From contig CP087219.1 in assembly GCA_020912385.1 (NCBI GenBank), forward strand, positions 310,001 to 374,000: a stretch of DNA of 64,000 bases. Direction: 5' to 3'. Shown here one piece after another: positions 31,301-42,209 of the stretch. A program made the translations under genes and the position numbers. The DNA comes from Neofusicoccum parvum. Taxonomy: Eukaryota > Ascomycota > Dothideomycetes > Botryosphaeriales > Botryosphaeriaceae. The notes under the pieces were generated by a model that had not been told where the DNA came from, searched no databases, and saw only the letters and a program-made list of their open reading frames with translations. How positions within the stretch are numbered: the first letter of the stretch is position 1; every line of letters begins with the position of its first letter.

Positions 31301-33435
31301 GCGGAGGGCGGGGCTTCGTCGTCGTCGTCGTCGTCGTCATCGTCACTACTCGAGGTGGTGGCGCTGGAGTCGGAGCTTGAGATCTCGATGGTCTCTTTGG
31401 GCGCGGGCGCTGGCTTTGGTGCTGGGCGGGGCGAGGAGAGCGGCAGTCGAGCGGCTCTCGGTTGGGGCGTTAGCCGGACGGATGCTTGGGAGTATTCCAT
31501 TGCGGTGTTGGACTCGCGGATTCTCCTGGCGGCTTCTTGCATCTGCTGTCTTGGGGTGAGCGCGACCTTTCCAGAAGTGTCCGAAAGGGGGGAGCTGGCT
31601 GCAATGAGGCCATTGAACCGGACTGGACTGGCGGAGATATTGGATCCTGGAGAAGAAGATGGACGCATATTGGAAGTATCTTGAGTTGGCTTTCGCAGAG
31701 GGATCCGGCCAGATTTGGCTGTCGGAGAGTCGTCAAAAGCACAGCTCATCTCAACATCGCTATTGACCGAATGAGAGGCTTTCTTCTCTCTCGCTTGGGC
31801 GCGTAGAGCCTGGCTGGCGGAAACACCCGAGAAGTTGAGCTTCCTACCATCTAGGATCGGTCTGGTGGGTACCGGAGGATAGGGCATGGGCTCCTTCTCA
31901 ACGCCGGGTAGTTTCCGTGAATGATGACCAGATTGAACTTTTGTGTTGGTCATTTCTTTCTTCGGCAACTTGCTGTCCGGTATGGGCCATGTCTCCTCTT
32001 CGGAATCCTCGTCCATGAAAGGTTGCGCCGGCAGACGTGCTGGAGAGCTCCGTCCAACGTGTGGCATCAATTGAGAAGATGCGTTCCTCGCGTCCACTCT
32101 GCCTGGGTCTTTGCGTCCGAGTCCGATTCGATTGTAGCTGGTTCCCATATCCATTTCATCTTCCTCCGTTCCATGTTGGATGCGTTGGCGTTTTGAATAT
32201 GCCGAAACTCCATTCTGGCGGCGGTCATGGACGTAGGCATGGCCAAGAAGCTCCGGGCTATGGTGGCGCTTGTGAGAACGACTACTGTTCGTCAACCAAT
32301 CGTGGTCATTGACACGGCGCGGGTACTGATGCAGTCGTCTTTCGTCATCAGTTTGGGCGTATTCATACGCTCCATTGGTGTCACGATCATCGTGGCGAAT
32401 CTGGGTCCTTGGCTGGTCTTTGTGGCGCTTCAGCTGGTGTCCCGCATCGGTTGCATACCCAGAGACTTCGGGTCGATGACGGGCTGTGCTGCGTACGCCG
32501 AAGCCGTCTCGGAGTTTTTGGCGGGAACGCTGCAGCTGAGACCGATGCTGGGTTGAACGAGCATCAGACGGTCTTTCTCCAACCGAGTCATCGTCTGAAA
32601 TCACAAGCACTTCCGGGTGATGACGTGGTTTGGAATGACTGTTGGGAGGCTGGTTTTGACGAGCTCCGTACTGGGACGAACGTGAGAAAGAGGGGTCGCC
32701 ATTCCTGCTAGGCACCCGAGAATTTTGATAGCGGCTGTAATCTTGCTCAGGAATCGCATGCTTACTGATCCCGGAAGTCTTGTGCGGGTTGTGTCCGGAA
32801 TGGGGTTGATAGTTGTTAGTCGGACGACTGTCAGGCTCCGGCGAGTAACCTCTGCGTCTATGGTGAGGATCGTTCTTTGGAGAATTGTGCCCATCGTACA
32901 CGGATGCGTGGTGGAAGTGCCCACGGATATTTCGTTGCTGTTCGTTTGATGGAAGGAAGTGTTCGGGTTCGGCACTGGGATTGCTCTCGCTCTGCAGAGA
33001 GTCCAAGTCTTCCTCTACCACTCTTTGTGAATAGCGCCGGTTTGACGGTGGAGGATCCACGCTTGCCATCTGCGAATCGGTATCAGCTGAGAGGCCCGCG
33101 AAGCGCACATTGCGTCCAGCTTGGTGTTCGTCGAAATGGGCGTCAGCCTCCATGTTTGGGCGCAATCCGGACCTCTTTGGTCTGTGAGAGCCAGAGTTGC
33201 CGGTGCGTCTGTACGAGGTTCTGGTCAGGATTGGTTGAGGGTGCGACTGAGGCGGTCGGCGTTCATGTCGATGGCGGGGTGGTGCTTCGTAGATCGATTT
33301 GCGGTGGTGATGGGCCTCGTGATGGCGGTGTCCTCGAATGGCACTCACCTCCTCCAAGGACCTTCGCCGACGGTGTCCTCTGGATCGGGTTTGTTGCCCT
33401 GTCGGGTATGACTGGCTCGAGTAGCTCAAGGTCAT
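28318..33435 (-). CDS. Large disordered protein with a helix-turn-helix-like segment
   Basis: Uncharacterised 1705-residue protein, intronless as far as I can see; probably nuclear. I start at the ATG at 33435 (MTLSYSSQSYPTG); the frame is open for a further 41 codons upstream, to an ATG at 33558. The first ~700 residues are His/Arg/Ser-rich and low in hydrophobics (RSRGHRRRRSLEE, HHEAHHHRKS). Next come a DDDDDDD run, basic segments, a K/R/E-rich helix with DEKIRELLDREGRR (about 850-900), acidic stretches, and Ser/Pro-rich spacers. The one folded-looking part is at about residues 1335-1385: DDDDKQIHHWKEKGLKWAEI, then TGKKFTPQGLQFRLKRIHKR. Its tryptophan spacing looks like a Myb/SANT or other HTH segment. 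A Pro/Ser repeat and a moderately ordered C-terminus follow. I do not recognise a named family. Confidence 0.75.
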   Translation of the reverse strand: MTLSYSSQSYPTGQQTRSRGHRRRRSLEEVSAIRGHRHHEAHHHRKSIYEAPPRHRHERRPPQSHPQPILTRTSYRRTGNSGSHRPKRSGLRPNMEADAHFDEHQAGRNVRFAGLSADTDSQMASVDPPPSNRRYSQRVVEEDLDSLQSESNPSAEPEHFLPSNEQQRNIRGHFHHASVYDGHNSPKNDPHHRRRGYSPEPDSRPTNNYQPHSGHNPHKTSGISKHAIPEQDYSRYQNSRVPSRNGDPSFSRSSQYGARQNQPPNSHSKPRHHPEVLVISDDDSVGERPSDARSTQHRSQLQRSRQKLRDGFGVRSTARHRPEVSGYATDAGHQLKRHKDQPRTQIRHDDRDTNGAYEYAQTDDERRLHQYPRRVNDHDWLTNSSRSHKRHHSPELLGHAYVHDRRQNGVSAYSKRQRIQHGTEEDEMDMGTSYNRIGLGRKDPGRVDARNASSQLMPHVGRSSPARLPAQPFMDEDSEEETWPIPDSKLPKKEMTNTKVQSGHHSRKLPGVEKEPMPYPPVPTRPILDGRKLNFSGVSASQALRAQAREKKASHSVNSDVEMSCAFDDSPTAKSGRIPLRKPTQDTSNMRPSSSPGSNISASPVRFNGLIAASSPLSDTSGKVALTPRQQMQEAARRIRESNTAMEYSQASVRLTPQPRAARLPLSSPRPAPKPAPAPKETIEISSSDSSATTSSSDDDDDDDDDEAPPSAPATKPPPTQKKPPPTPTAPAPPTQTQTQTPAPRPAARKRDGTSNAALIRDLLREQAGKTRPPAAAVPAPAPKPGSGPRRRVADEPAAAAEEESAWKQAMGLLRGKSPARPNPVGRLGLAVEGEGEGEEDGEVERVREEARRKDEKIRELLDREGRRVLANKRRALERARARERQLEAEIEEAAWGRGEGKGRKVAVGKSGKKGKKGKVKSREVVEEGEEEDEEEGGDVVPQPDDREVFDGDGRAAEVAEELSGDADVDGLGGQNDRESEHEEVEGDQDGFDDLFDEVPANTAGDEEPISDNIASNLADSSVPEIQGTAGNEEQGGRVQSNGQPTNDIESGAEKTSDRVAHSVVEDGDTNLGVSDGKEESKVDQTARETQETITVTGSSTQTVSTAPTSPDTINGVLQVELSDETHRGHSPVLPIHNKDKPISLRSLLAEAAKEQPKRLEEDKSEARKAPDLTAREVAQRNAARREQALTNSTPNKPPQPIGKPEDSQNAALKTQMVRPARPAAKPKSSAFMPVQKSKTQAASQAKRYSNTGPLPRESDFTAPKSKSQTTSQAKRYPNTERLPSERELMSPKPSKRNSMASAPTPSRRPSTVLNDPNSTDFGPIGDKTPTTPYSVIDDDDKQIHHWKEKGLKWAEICTLYAALTGKKFTPQGLQFRLKRIHKRFPELKQEKDKKELKGLPALAAAQANQAPTAEEEEEEEPHQPIPLGGKKWNPDAYEHHLTNQQALSDYLTSATPSPSPSPSPSPPPPLAPNEPYFTYHVHRLSTPASPAVAIGPPAGYTSLHAANRAAGAEILLPRFGAPGAGPASRAFGCAVDPDGLHAYHADGVRVWVERVLRCAGKGGEPGVVVGGGWVGRRAWVVCAREVCAVGGGEGDGVFGEARERRSETRAYRVLGAFTVLDAANREAGAALLDAVAPRSARIEKAEEREEMRKAIAEEVDELEGRGQAFKGSGEMAVPSMAAEGAEVEFEVWVEEVGLMGPRNV

Positions 33436-35257
33436 TGTAGCATGTGATTCAAGAGGCTTGATAGGTGAAGATCTGCTGCCAAAGTCCAAGAGCCACGTGC
33501 GTAGAAGGAGCAACTCAGGCACCGGGGTGTCAAAGTGAAGCTGATTCGTCCAGCTCAAGTGAGTGACATGTCAAGCCACCAAGTTAATTGACGGAGAATT
33601 GCCAACGCGTTCTCGTATTTTCCAGATGATGGATGATCCAATGGGCAAATCCTGGGCGGAAATGGTTTGCAAGAGCTCGCCGCAGATCCAGGTCCCAATC
33701 TCATCGGCTTTGAGGACAATTTCTACCAAGTTGTTATCTTAGCTAGTATCCGAATCGGTGAGGCGATGGTGTCGATGGTGGGGTGGTGAGAGGCCTGCAG
33801 TATCTCGAGGCAAGAAAGTGCCGGAAGGCCACACCGTGTGACTTGGTAACGGAGAGGCCAGTGATAACGCAGCGGTAGTACCGCACTCAACAATTCTTAG
33901 CGGCAAGGCTGTTCGGGAAGGTCCCACTTACGGCAAGTAGGCTGGAGTTTGAGGTCTTCCCGGTATGGTTTCTGGTAGAGCGGATCCAATCTGAGTACGC
34001 ACCCTTTTCCCATTCCAGGCCGTGAGTTTGGTGAGAAGCAGCCGAGATTGAGAGCCGATGAGTCTGAAATAAGAGCCGGGATGGTGAGTGACGAGAAGAT
34101 GGAGAGACGTTGTCTGAGTCTCGAAAGCCAGAAGACATCATAGTCGTCACGAGACTTCTTCAGAAGTTGTTGAACCCTGTGCACCTGATCATCTCCGAGC
34201 AGTTGGCCAGTACTGATGCTTGCGTGCCGACGAGGGCCAGGGCTGAATGATGGAGTCCTGTGCAGTGATGAAGATGCCAGCAAATAACATAATAACATAG
34301 GGTGAGGCTTCTGAGGAACAACAAAATTGCGCATGCGCAATTCTAGGGCAGAGTTCGTGCGACCTTTTTGAGGCGTCTGCTGTATCTGCTAAGCTATAAA
34401 CACAATGATAAAAGAGAGGGAAAGGCCACTCAGAGACAAGGCGATGAGGCCAGGTCCTGCAGCCAGGTCGTATCTAGATTGTACAATCTAGTTGGCTCTC
34501 TTCGTGTTCTATCTTAGGGAGAAACTGGAACGAAGAATGAAAGCCGGTCCGTTGAAGCTTTCAACGTTGCTGAGCACATGAACAGAAAACTCTTGTGAAG
34601 GCTCACCTGCCACACCACCCTTACTCAATCCATTCAGCTGCCCCTCATAGTCCACAATTAATACTCTTCCTAACACACAGCGTCCGCAATATCATGGCCT
34701 GAATGTCTGGTTATCGAAGACTGCTCGTATCACTGTCAACAAATTGGCAACGTACCGTTTAGCTTCCCGCTAGAGTCCGTTCGCCGCACTCTGTCCGGCT
34801 TCTCCGACAAGATATACTGTGCACCACATCCTGCCAGTTATCACCATGCGACAGTGATTGTAAATAAGAGCATGAAATATAGGTGATGCGGATCATTGAC
34901 TACGGTGCGGAGAAAAGCTGAGTTACTGAGAAAGTTTTAGCTATGGTTCCTCAAATGCAGGCGCCCCAGCAGTCATACTGTCATACCATTGGCTGTATGC
35001 ATTATCTTCAACTTTTGAATATTTAGGTAGTCGTTGACTTGAAAGAATTTGGGCACTTACATGACAGAATAATGCTGTTTTATTGACTAAAATGAAAGAG
35101 ATACTTTACGCCTCAGCAGACGCCTAAGAGCCGTCTCTCAAACCACCCAGAAATTTCCCCGGTCGTGAATAAAGAAAACAATTGCGCAAGCACCCTCTCC
35201 GCTCTATCCCTCTAGAGCCTCTTCCGTCTACGAGACACTGTATCCCCATCTACCCAT
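33436..35257. other. Intergenic
   Basis: 1.8 kb between two minus-strand genes. It holds the promoter of the large gene (with an in-frame upstream extension to 33558), then A/T-rich DNA (34400-35200) with only short open frames, and the 3' region of the phosphate carrier. Confidence 0.5.
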
Positions 35258-36481
35258 CTAATGACCACCCGTGGTCGGCAGACCCAAGTACACCTTGAAG
35301 CTATCGTAGATAAGCCACTGGAACGCCGTCAAAGTACCAATCATAACGATACGGACGGGCAACCCGTTCCAGAGACCCTTGAAGCCAATGTTGCCGTAGA
35401 TGCGAGCCATGGCCTGGCCAGCGCCTTCGCCGGCCTTGCGGTCGCTGTTGAGCTTCGAGACCATGACATCTGATTGCCGCTAGCGTTAGCGATATTCGGC
35501 AGTCAGTGAGAACGGAGGATAATGACGTACCTGCAGGATGCGAGACAACCGCGCACCCGATACCCGCGATGTAGCCACCTAGGAAGCTCACCCCCGTCTG
35601 CTGCAAGCTGTTGTACGCCTCCTTGGGCTTGCCGAGCTGCTTGTAGATCTGCTCGACGGCCTTCTCGAACGACGCGAACTTGACCATCTACACCCACCCC
35701 GTCCGGTCAGCAACGGTTCCAGAACGGCGGAAAGAAAGAAGACCCCGAGGGAAAAAAAAAAAAAAAACTCACCGTATAAGGAATCTGCCTCCCCCACAAC
35801 GGATACAACCCCTTATACAACCCCGCCCACCCCTCCTGCGCCCTCACCTTCGCCACTCCCTCCCTCAACGTATTCGCAAACGGCGGCAACGTCGTCTGCA
35901 TCCGCACCTTCACCGCCTCCCACGGACACAACGCGATGTCCGCCAAAAACTCCGCCGACGCGCTCGCGCCCAGGTACACGACCGTCTTGTTGGCGCCCGG
36001 GAACCACTTCTCGCCGTACAGGTACTTGAACACCTCGTAGAAGCCGTACTTGCCCGCGCCCTGGAAAGAGTAGCCCACGAACGTCGGCGCCCACCCGAAG
36101 AAGACGCCGCGCAGCCCTTCCTTGGCGAAGATCTGTCGCCATGCCTGCGTGTTGGACGTGTAGATCTTGGGGTCGACTTGTCGCCGGCACTTGACGAGGT
36201 CGAGCGGCGTGACGGCTGTGTGCGTGGGGCCGCAGGCTGCGTGCGTCGCGTCAGGTTAGCGTTGGTGGAGGGGCGCGTGTCGGGTGCTTTGGGAGGGAAA
36301 GGAGGGTGTCGCGTGCAGGGTTGCGGGAGGAAAAGGTTGGTAAGGCGGAGCGGGAGGCGTGACAAAGACGACTGGCGGGCTTACCAATGACGCCGCCTAT
36401 TGTGCAGGCGGCGAAGTAGGTGCCGGAGAAGAGCTCGATCTTCTTCTGCGCGGCGCCGGCGGGGCTGTTTTTCGAGGCCAT
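35258..36481 (-). CDS. Mitochondrial phosphate carrier (SLC25 family)
   Basis: Inner-membrane carrier importing phosphate with protons for ATP synthesis; closer to yeast Pic2 than to Mir1 by the sequence pattern. Four exons (36385-36481, 35773-36235 plus 36236, 35531-35687, 35258-35469; exon 2 is 35773-36236) give 309 residues. The three carrier signatures are [16 protein letters not shown] and PADVMVSK, evenly spaced as the three-fold repeat requires. Landmarks are [19 protein letters not shown] and [21 protein letters not shown]; the latter, split by intron 2, is typical of phosphate carriers. Intron 2 contains a run of about 16 A/T bases. Internal CTH/LDLV and [20 protein letters not shown] mark the last helices. 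Adjacent genes are unrelated. Assignment to SLC25 is firm, Pic2 versus Mir1 less so. Confidence 0.93.
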
Positions 36482-37590
36482 GGCGTGTGCTGGTGAGGAA
36501 GCGCTGCTGGTTGCCGACAGAGCGCGGGAAGCTGTGGAGAGGAGAGTGTTGTTGTTGCTGCAGCAATGACTGAAGAGTGAGGTCAACTGCGAGCCAGGCA
36601 GGAGGAGTGGAGAGGTTCAATGGCAAGAGAAACAGAAAGAGCCGTCGGCAGCGTTTTGGGGCGGCGGACGCGCCTTTATTTCCCTGATCTTTCGCGCTGG
36701 ATTGAGGCATCCGTCAATTCCGTAGCGCAGGGATGACGTAAACGCACGGGTTGGTACATTCATCATCGGCCGCGGGGCGCCTGCAGCTGCAAGCTCGGCC
36801 GGCTCGCGCTTCGGTCTTCTCCCGGCTCCGGCGTAGCCTTATCGGCTCTGGCCCTATCGCCCCAAGCCTCTCCCACCCGCCCTGCCGCTCCCTCCCTCCC
36901 GCGGCTATCACGGCCCCGCAAGCCCTCTCCCGCCCGAATTTCACACGAGCATCCCGCGCCAACGTCGGCAGAAGCAGCGTCGCATTGGCTGCGCTTAGCT
37001 ATTAGATCTACAACACTACGGGAAGTGTATGAGCGGGTGAAGCCAAAAACTCGCGCAGGAAAAATAGGCGATTGAATTTTTGGTTATGGATGACCGATCC
37101 CACCAGGAGCCAGTGCTGCGAGAGAAGAATCAAAGCGTCGAAATGAATCCAATGAGGCGGAAAGAATTCGGAAGTTGACTAAGCAAGGAAAACCTATCGT
37201 CCGACGGAAATGGTTGGTGTGGTCCAATGGCTTGATTGACCCGGGGAATATGAGAGATCAAAGGAAAAGGAACAATCAAATGACTGAAGACAACAACTCC
37301 GAACATGCCCACCTGCCCGTCTTCTCATCTCGCCAAGGATGAGCATTTTTCCTTTCGCTTGCTGAAAAAGTTTCGTTCCGTGCCTGTAACCCATAGTCGT
37401 CAAAAAGTTCCCGGATGTTTGAAGAAAAGCTCTGGTTCCTCCCAAGCTGAACACCGCCAGGAATGCCACGGATGAGTCCGCCCGTACTCCGGAAACACTT
37501 TAAAGAAATACCCGCAGAGGGCCGAGTATCGAATGAATAAATCGCGGCTGCTTTTGTGCATGGCGCTGAATAAATCTGTGCTGTTATTAT
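36482..37590. other. Intergenic
   Basis: 1.1 kb with no credible gene. The left part is the promoter of the phosphate carrier, GC-rich at 36770-36990, and the right part is the 3' region of the F-box gene. Confidence 0.5.
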
Positions 37591-39841
37591 TTAAGACGTC
37601 TCGGCGTCCGCCATGTTGACGTCTGGTTGGTCCGCCGGCAAGATGGCCGGCGTTGTTTGATGGTATTCCGGTGCGCTGAGTGGGCTGCTGGATCTGAAGT
37701 CGTCCAACTCATCGTCTGGGGGAGAGAAGTCCCACACCTACATGCATCGGTTAGGATCATCATGGCTGTACGACAGCACGCTTTCTTGGCACTCACCTCC
37801 ATGACAGTCTTGCCACCCCTGCTCGCCATGATCACCGCCTTCTCTTCCTCAAACACAACGCGCCACACAGCTTCCGCCGGCTGGCTAAGCTCACGCACGA
37901 GAGTACCCTTCCTCAAATCCCAAACCTTCACGCGGCCATCGCTACCGCCAGACACAATTCTGGTGTCGTCGAACTGGAGGCTCGTAACACTGTTGTCGTG
38001 GGCTGCAAGCCGATGGATGGGCTGATATTCGTTGAGAGACCAAACACGGACGGATCCATCGGACCCGCCCGTCACGAGAACATCGCCGCGCATCTGCAGC
38101 TGGCCGACAAGGGAAGTGTGGCCTTGCAGGAGACCCAGGCAGCGACTAACCATTCTCTGTCAGCTATGCGTCATGGTGCAACAGTAATATAGTACGTACC
38201 CATCATTGGGATCCCATATCCGGACGCTGGTGTCAAGGCTGCCAGTCGCTATCCTCTTGCCATCGAAGGCAATGGCGTAGATTTGGCTGAAGTGACCCGT
38301 GAGCGTCCTCAAACACCTGCCCTCCGAGATGCTCCAAATGCGTGCAGTTGTGTCGTAGCTGCCGGAGACCACGAGATCTCCATGAATTTCCAAGCAGCGC
38401 ACGCTGGCCTGATGACCAATGAGGACATGCTTGCAGATGCCTCTTTCGATATCCCAAATGCGAAGCGTGGTGTCTCTTGATCCAGAGATAGCTGTCCTTT
38501 CGTCGGACATCTTCAAGCACCGCACCGTTGAGGTGTGGCCCCGCAGAGTGTGGACCGAGGCACTAGTGGGGGTCAGTCCATGTTCAAACCAGAGCCTGTC
38601 GCTTCTCTATCATGCGATGGCGATTGGACACTTACCCAGTGGCCATATTCCAGACCCGTACGTCTCTGTCGCACCCACCGCTGACAAGCAAATCACCCCA
38701 CGGGACCATGGCCCAAACACCCATAACGTGACCTTGCAGGGTCTTCTGATGCTGACCTTGCGTGTCGAATACGTGAATCTTCGCATTGTCAAGCGCAACG
38801 ACAATGTTCTTGTCGGTGAGGTGCAGGCTCGTCACCACACCCTGGTCGGGTGTAATCTGCCTGGAGTCGCACCGGCCACCCGACCTCCACGCCGTCTCGA
38901 CCATGTATCGCTGCTTGAAGTGTGACCGGTAAGTAAGCGCCTTGTTTTTGCGACGACCAGTCCTCGAACTGGATGCTCCTGCGCGATCCAGGGACTGTGT
39001 TCTGAGGTCTGCGGTTCCTGCCAAGCCCGCAACTGTACCCTTGGATGGCCGCAGCGTGTTCGGTCTCCAGTTCTGCAGCGGCGAGCCGCCAGGCGTCAGC
39101 GAGATGGAAGATGGTGCGGTCCGGAAACTCGGGTCGTCAGCGTCGGAGAGTCTTCGGTATGCGTGCTTTTCACAGAGGGACTTCCAGGCCATGTCATCAC
39201 TGACGAGTTCGTGCCATCGCCTCGAGACCTGCGACGAGCGCGCAAGGGTTGTGGGGTCGTCGACGAAGGTCAGTATCTGTCGAGGCGGGGTGTCAGCATG
39301 CTCGACGAGCCGCGCTTGGCGCGCTACCTTGACTTACGCGGAGACAGAGTTCATTGGGCAGCACTTGGAACGGGTCCTTCTTCAGCCTCGGGCTCACGAA
39401 GTCGTGCACAAAGCTCAGCTGGTGGCTGTTACACATGTTCAGCAACTCGCCCAGAAGCCGCTGCTTCTCCGCATCGTTCATCTCACTGAACAGCGCCCGG
39501 ATGTCCCTGACTTGGGTGTCCTCATGCTCGGCGGCGGTGCTCCAGTCGGGAGCGCGCTGGTGCGGTGTCGGGCTCGGGGCGGGCGTTGGCGGCGAGGCGG
39601 GCGCCGAGGGGAGCAGGTTGTGCGGAATTGTCGCCGACATGGGGCTGGTGGGCGTGTGTATGGGCCGCGGCTGCGAGCGCGACATCAGGCCTCGTTTCCG
39701 GGTCCGCGAGGTAGGGGATGTGTAGATGGTGCCGCCGGCAGAGGTCCTCCGCTGGGCAAGCTGGTCTTCGACGTCGGCGCCGAGCTGCATCTCTGCGTCG
39801 GAGGCGCCGTCGTCAATCACGGCGCGGAAGTCGTCGTCCAT
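37591..39841 (-). CDS. F-box/WD40 protein of the Cdc4 (Fbw7) type
   Basis: Substrate-recognition subunit of an SCF ubiquitin ligase; it binds Skp1 through the F-box and phospho-degrons through the WD40 propeller. Five exons (39338-39841, 38636-39276, 38200-38562, 37797-38145, 37591-37737) give 667 residues. The N-terminal ~150 residues are disordered, with a helical SEMNDAEKQRLLGEL segment that resembles a Cdc4 dimerisation (D) domain. The F-box begins at about 157 (PFQVLPNELCLR-ILTFVDD) and continues to KSLCEKHAYRR. The propeller follows with clear GH...WD repeats such as GHTSTVRCLKM..ISGSRDTTLRIWD, GHQASVRCLEI and GHTSLVGQLQM. The C-tail is acidic (FSPPDDELDDF). A GTG-only frame on the minus strand just upstream (39862-40101) is discussed in the findings. 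Confidence 0.88.
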
Positions 39842-41314
39842 GACCACGGGGGCGTAGGGCGCTAGGGCGAGGCCTCAGGTCGGGGAGTGGGCGGCGGGTG
39901 CGGTGACTCTGGAGGCCGCAGAGGGGTGCGGTGGACTGGGGCGGGCGAGAGAGGTGGAGCGGGTGCGGGATCGTCCGAGCGGGCTGGCGGCAGAGGGCGG
40001 GCAGGAGGGAGGGTTGTTCGTGGACGAGGCCGAGAGCCCTTGACGGATTTAGCGCGTTTGAGGTGCGGTTCTGAGATGGCCAGGAGGGGACGCTCGGGCA
40101 CTCGGCGCCACGCCTATGGGCTGCGTCGACCGGGCGCGTGTGGGAGGCGGGATCTGCGGGCGTGCCTGGGGGTGGTGCGGCGTGCGGTATGGTGTTGGAG
40201 GGCGTAGCTGGCAGTGACGGCAGGAGGAGGTGCGCGGCGGCAGCGGAGGGCGGTCTTGCCCAGGGCCTGAGTCTCGCCTGTGTCAGGAAAATTGAGCGAC
40301 GATCCTCGCGCGAGTGCTAGCCGCCCAAGGCCTGCTGCAGCTGCCCACGCCGCGTCTTATTAATCGCCTGTCACCGCCATCTCGACTGCTGCCCGCGAGC
40401 TCGACCAAGGCGCCCCGGACGCGCGCAGAACCCGCCAGCTGCGCGCCGTGGCGACCGCGAGCTGTCCGCTGACCTGGCCGCGCGCGCCGCCCCAGCCAGC
40501 CGTGCCAGGCCTGGCGCGGGCACCGGGCGCGCCGCGACTGATCGATGTCGACCTGGCAGCGGCCGCGCCGTCTCCGCGCACCTGGCGCCCGCTCCGCCCG
40601 GCGGTGAGCGGCGAGCGGCGGGAACAGTTCGCAGGACTGCCCGGCGCGCCCACGACGTGCACATCGCCAGCCTCGTATCCACGTGCCTGGATAGGGCGCA
40701 TCGCATGAGCCTGCCCGCGTCCAGAGTCCGGCAGCAGCTCCGCACTGACGAGGGCGCCTAACCGTCCGCCGAAGAAAAGTCTTTTGCAGCTACTCACTCC
40801 TGCCGCTGGCGGGCTGGGGCGTTTGGCGAACCGCTGCGCTGCCTCAACCTAAAATCCTGTGCAAAGTCGTCATCCGCCCGTCATGCGGGGATCCGGAAGG
40901 CCGTTGTGCCCCTTGCCACCATCATCCCACAACTATACGGCTGTATTTACCCTTGTTCCCAGAAATGCTAACAAACTTGATTGCCGCATTCGGGAGGAAT
41001 ACCGTTTCACGTGTGGACGGTAGAACTTCAGCGACTGCCTTCGAACGCCGTGCTCAATGCACAATGCAAGCCCGATGCGCATCTGACGCGGTGAACGGCT
41101 GAGCAACCGAGGAGATCAAGTCAACCAAGGTAGTTAGGCGGGTCCCACGACTCAGGCACCAGGTTCAGGCGGGGCTCACTACAGCAAGGATTGCTTATGA
41201 AGGAGCTAGGCATTATACACAGCTAGATAGAACGCGCAATCCGTCCGTAAGTATGTACAGTAAACACCCGCATCCCGGGATCCAACGTCGCATCCGTTTC
41301 ACCTCCGTCCCCAT
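39842..41314. other. Intergenic, GC-rich
   Basis: 1.5 kb. The left ~250 bp (minus strand) include an open frame beginning at a GTG and ending 21 bp before the F-box ATG. The region 40100-40780 is very GC-rich without a convincing gene, and 40900-41300 is the 3' region of the AA9 gene. Confidence 0.5.
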
Positions 41315-42209
41315 CTAGCACGTGAACACGTCCGGGCCAGGCACGGTGTAGTTGCTGAAGTTGTTGTAGATGTTCACCGTGTAGCCCGGGTCGGTCTCCT
41401 TGAAGGCGCCGGGGATGGAGACGGTCGGGCTGGGCGAGGCGGAGCCGCTGCCGGTCACCTTGATCTGAGCGCACGAGATGTAGAACTGAGGGATCCCGGC
41501 CGGCCAGGGGTTGTGGATGCCAAGCTGTTGGATGCGCAGCAAGTACTCGCCAGCCGGAAGGCAGTTGGGAATGGTCGCGCTGTAAGACTGCTCAAGATCC
41601 CAGGTGGCCTGACCGTCGGAGAACTGCAATGCGTGTTAGCTCGGGTCGTTAACCATGGTACAGACTCCCCAGTCATCCCGGTGGGGACAGTGAGAATCCG
41701 AAGGCCGCAACTTACAGTAGGCCCGATGTCCTTAATCTTGAACCAAGGTGTGCTGCCATCAGCCGCGGCGGCATCGTCAACCTTCGTCATGTAGAAAGAG
41801 ACGGGACCCTGGTGGTAAACGGCGATGTCGGCCGTGAAAGTGATACTGCTGCCAGCAGCAACGGAGACAGTGCTAGTCTTGCTGCCATCTTCACCACCAA
41901 CGTTACAGCGGAGATCGTTGGATGCGAGGTCTGTCCATTCATTAGCCCTCTGTTCCCTACACTCTTTGTTTTCTCTGGTCAACTCTTACCAGTCACGGGC
42001 GAGTTGTTGTTCGTGTTCTGACGGACATTCTGGTACTGTCCACCCTTCACACCGTTGGCGGTGAGGTACTGGAAGATGTCTGCGGAAAGATGAAGAGTCA
42101 GTGATCCGGTCGTCTTTGGTCTTCGCCCTCGTTGGGGCATCTTACAGTGTCCGTGGACAGCCTGTGCCAGCACAGAGGCAGCAATGGCGAAGGAAGTGAA
42201 GGTCTTCAT
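41315..42209 (-). CDS. AA9 lytic polysaccharide monooxygenase (formerly GH61)
   Basis: Secreted copper enzyme that oxidatively breaks cellulose or related glucans. Four exons (42146-42209, 41990-42079, 41716-41930, 41315-41623) give 225 residues. Residues 1-20 are the signal peptide ([20 protein letters not shown]), so the first mature residue is H21. That residue plus H91 (AVYHQGPV) would form the copper histidine brace. H160, Q169 and Y171 (LGIHNP..PQFYISC) supply the second shell, with Y171 axial. C60 and C174 can make the conserved disulfide. The three introns fall near the N-terminus and the middle; the first splits the Y22 codon just after the copper-site His. There is no carbohydrate-binding module or linker. 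No other plant-wall enzyme lies nearby. Confidence 0.95.
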
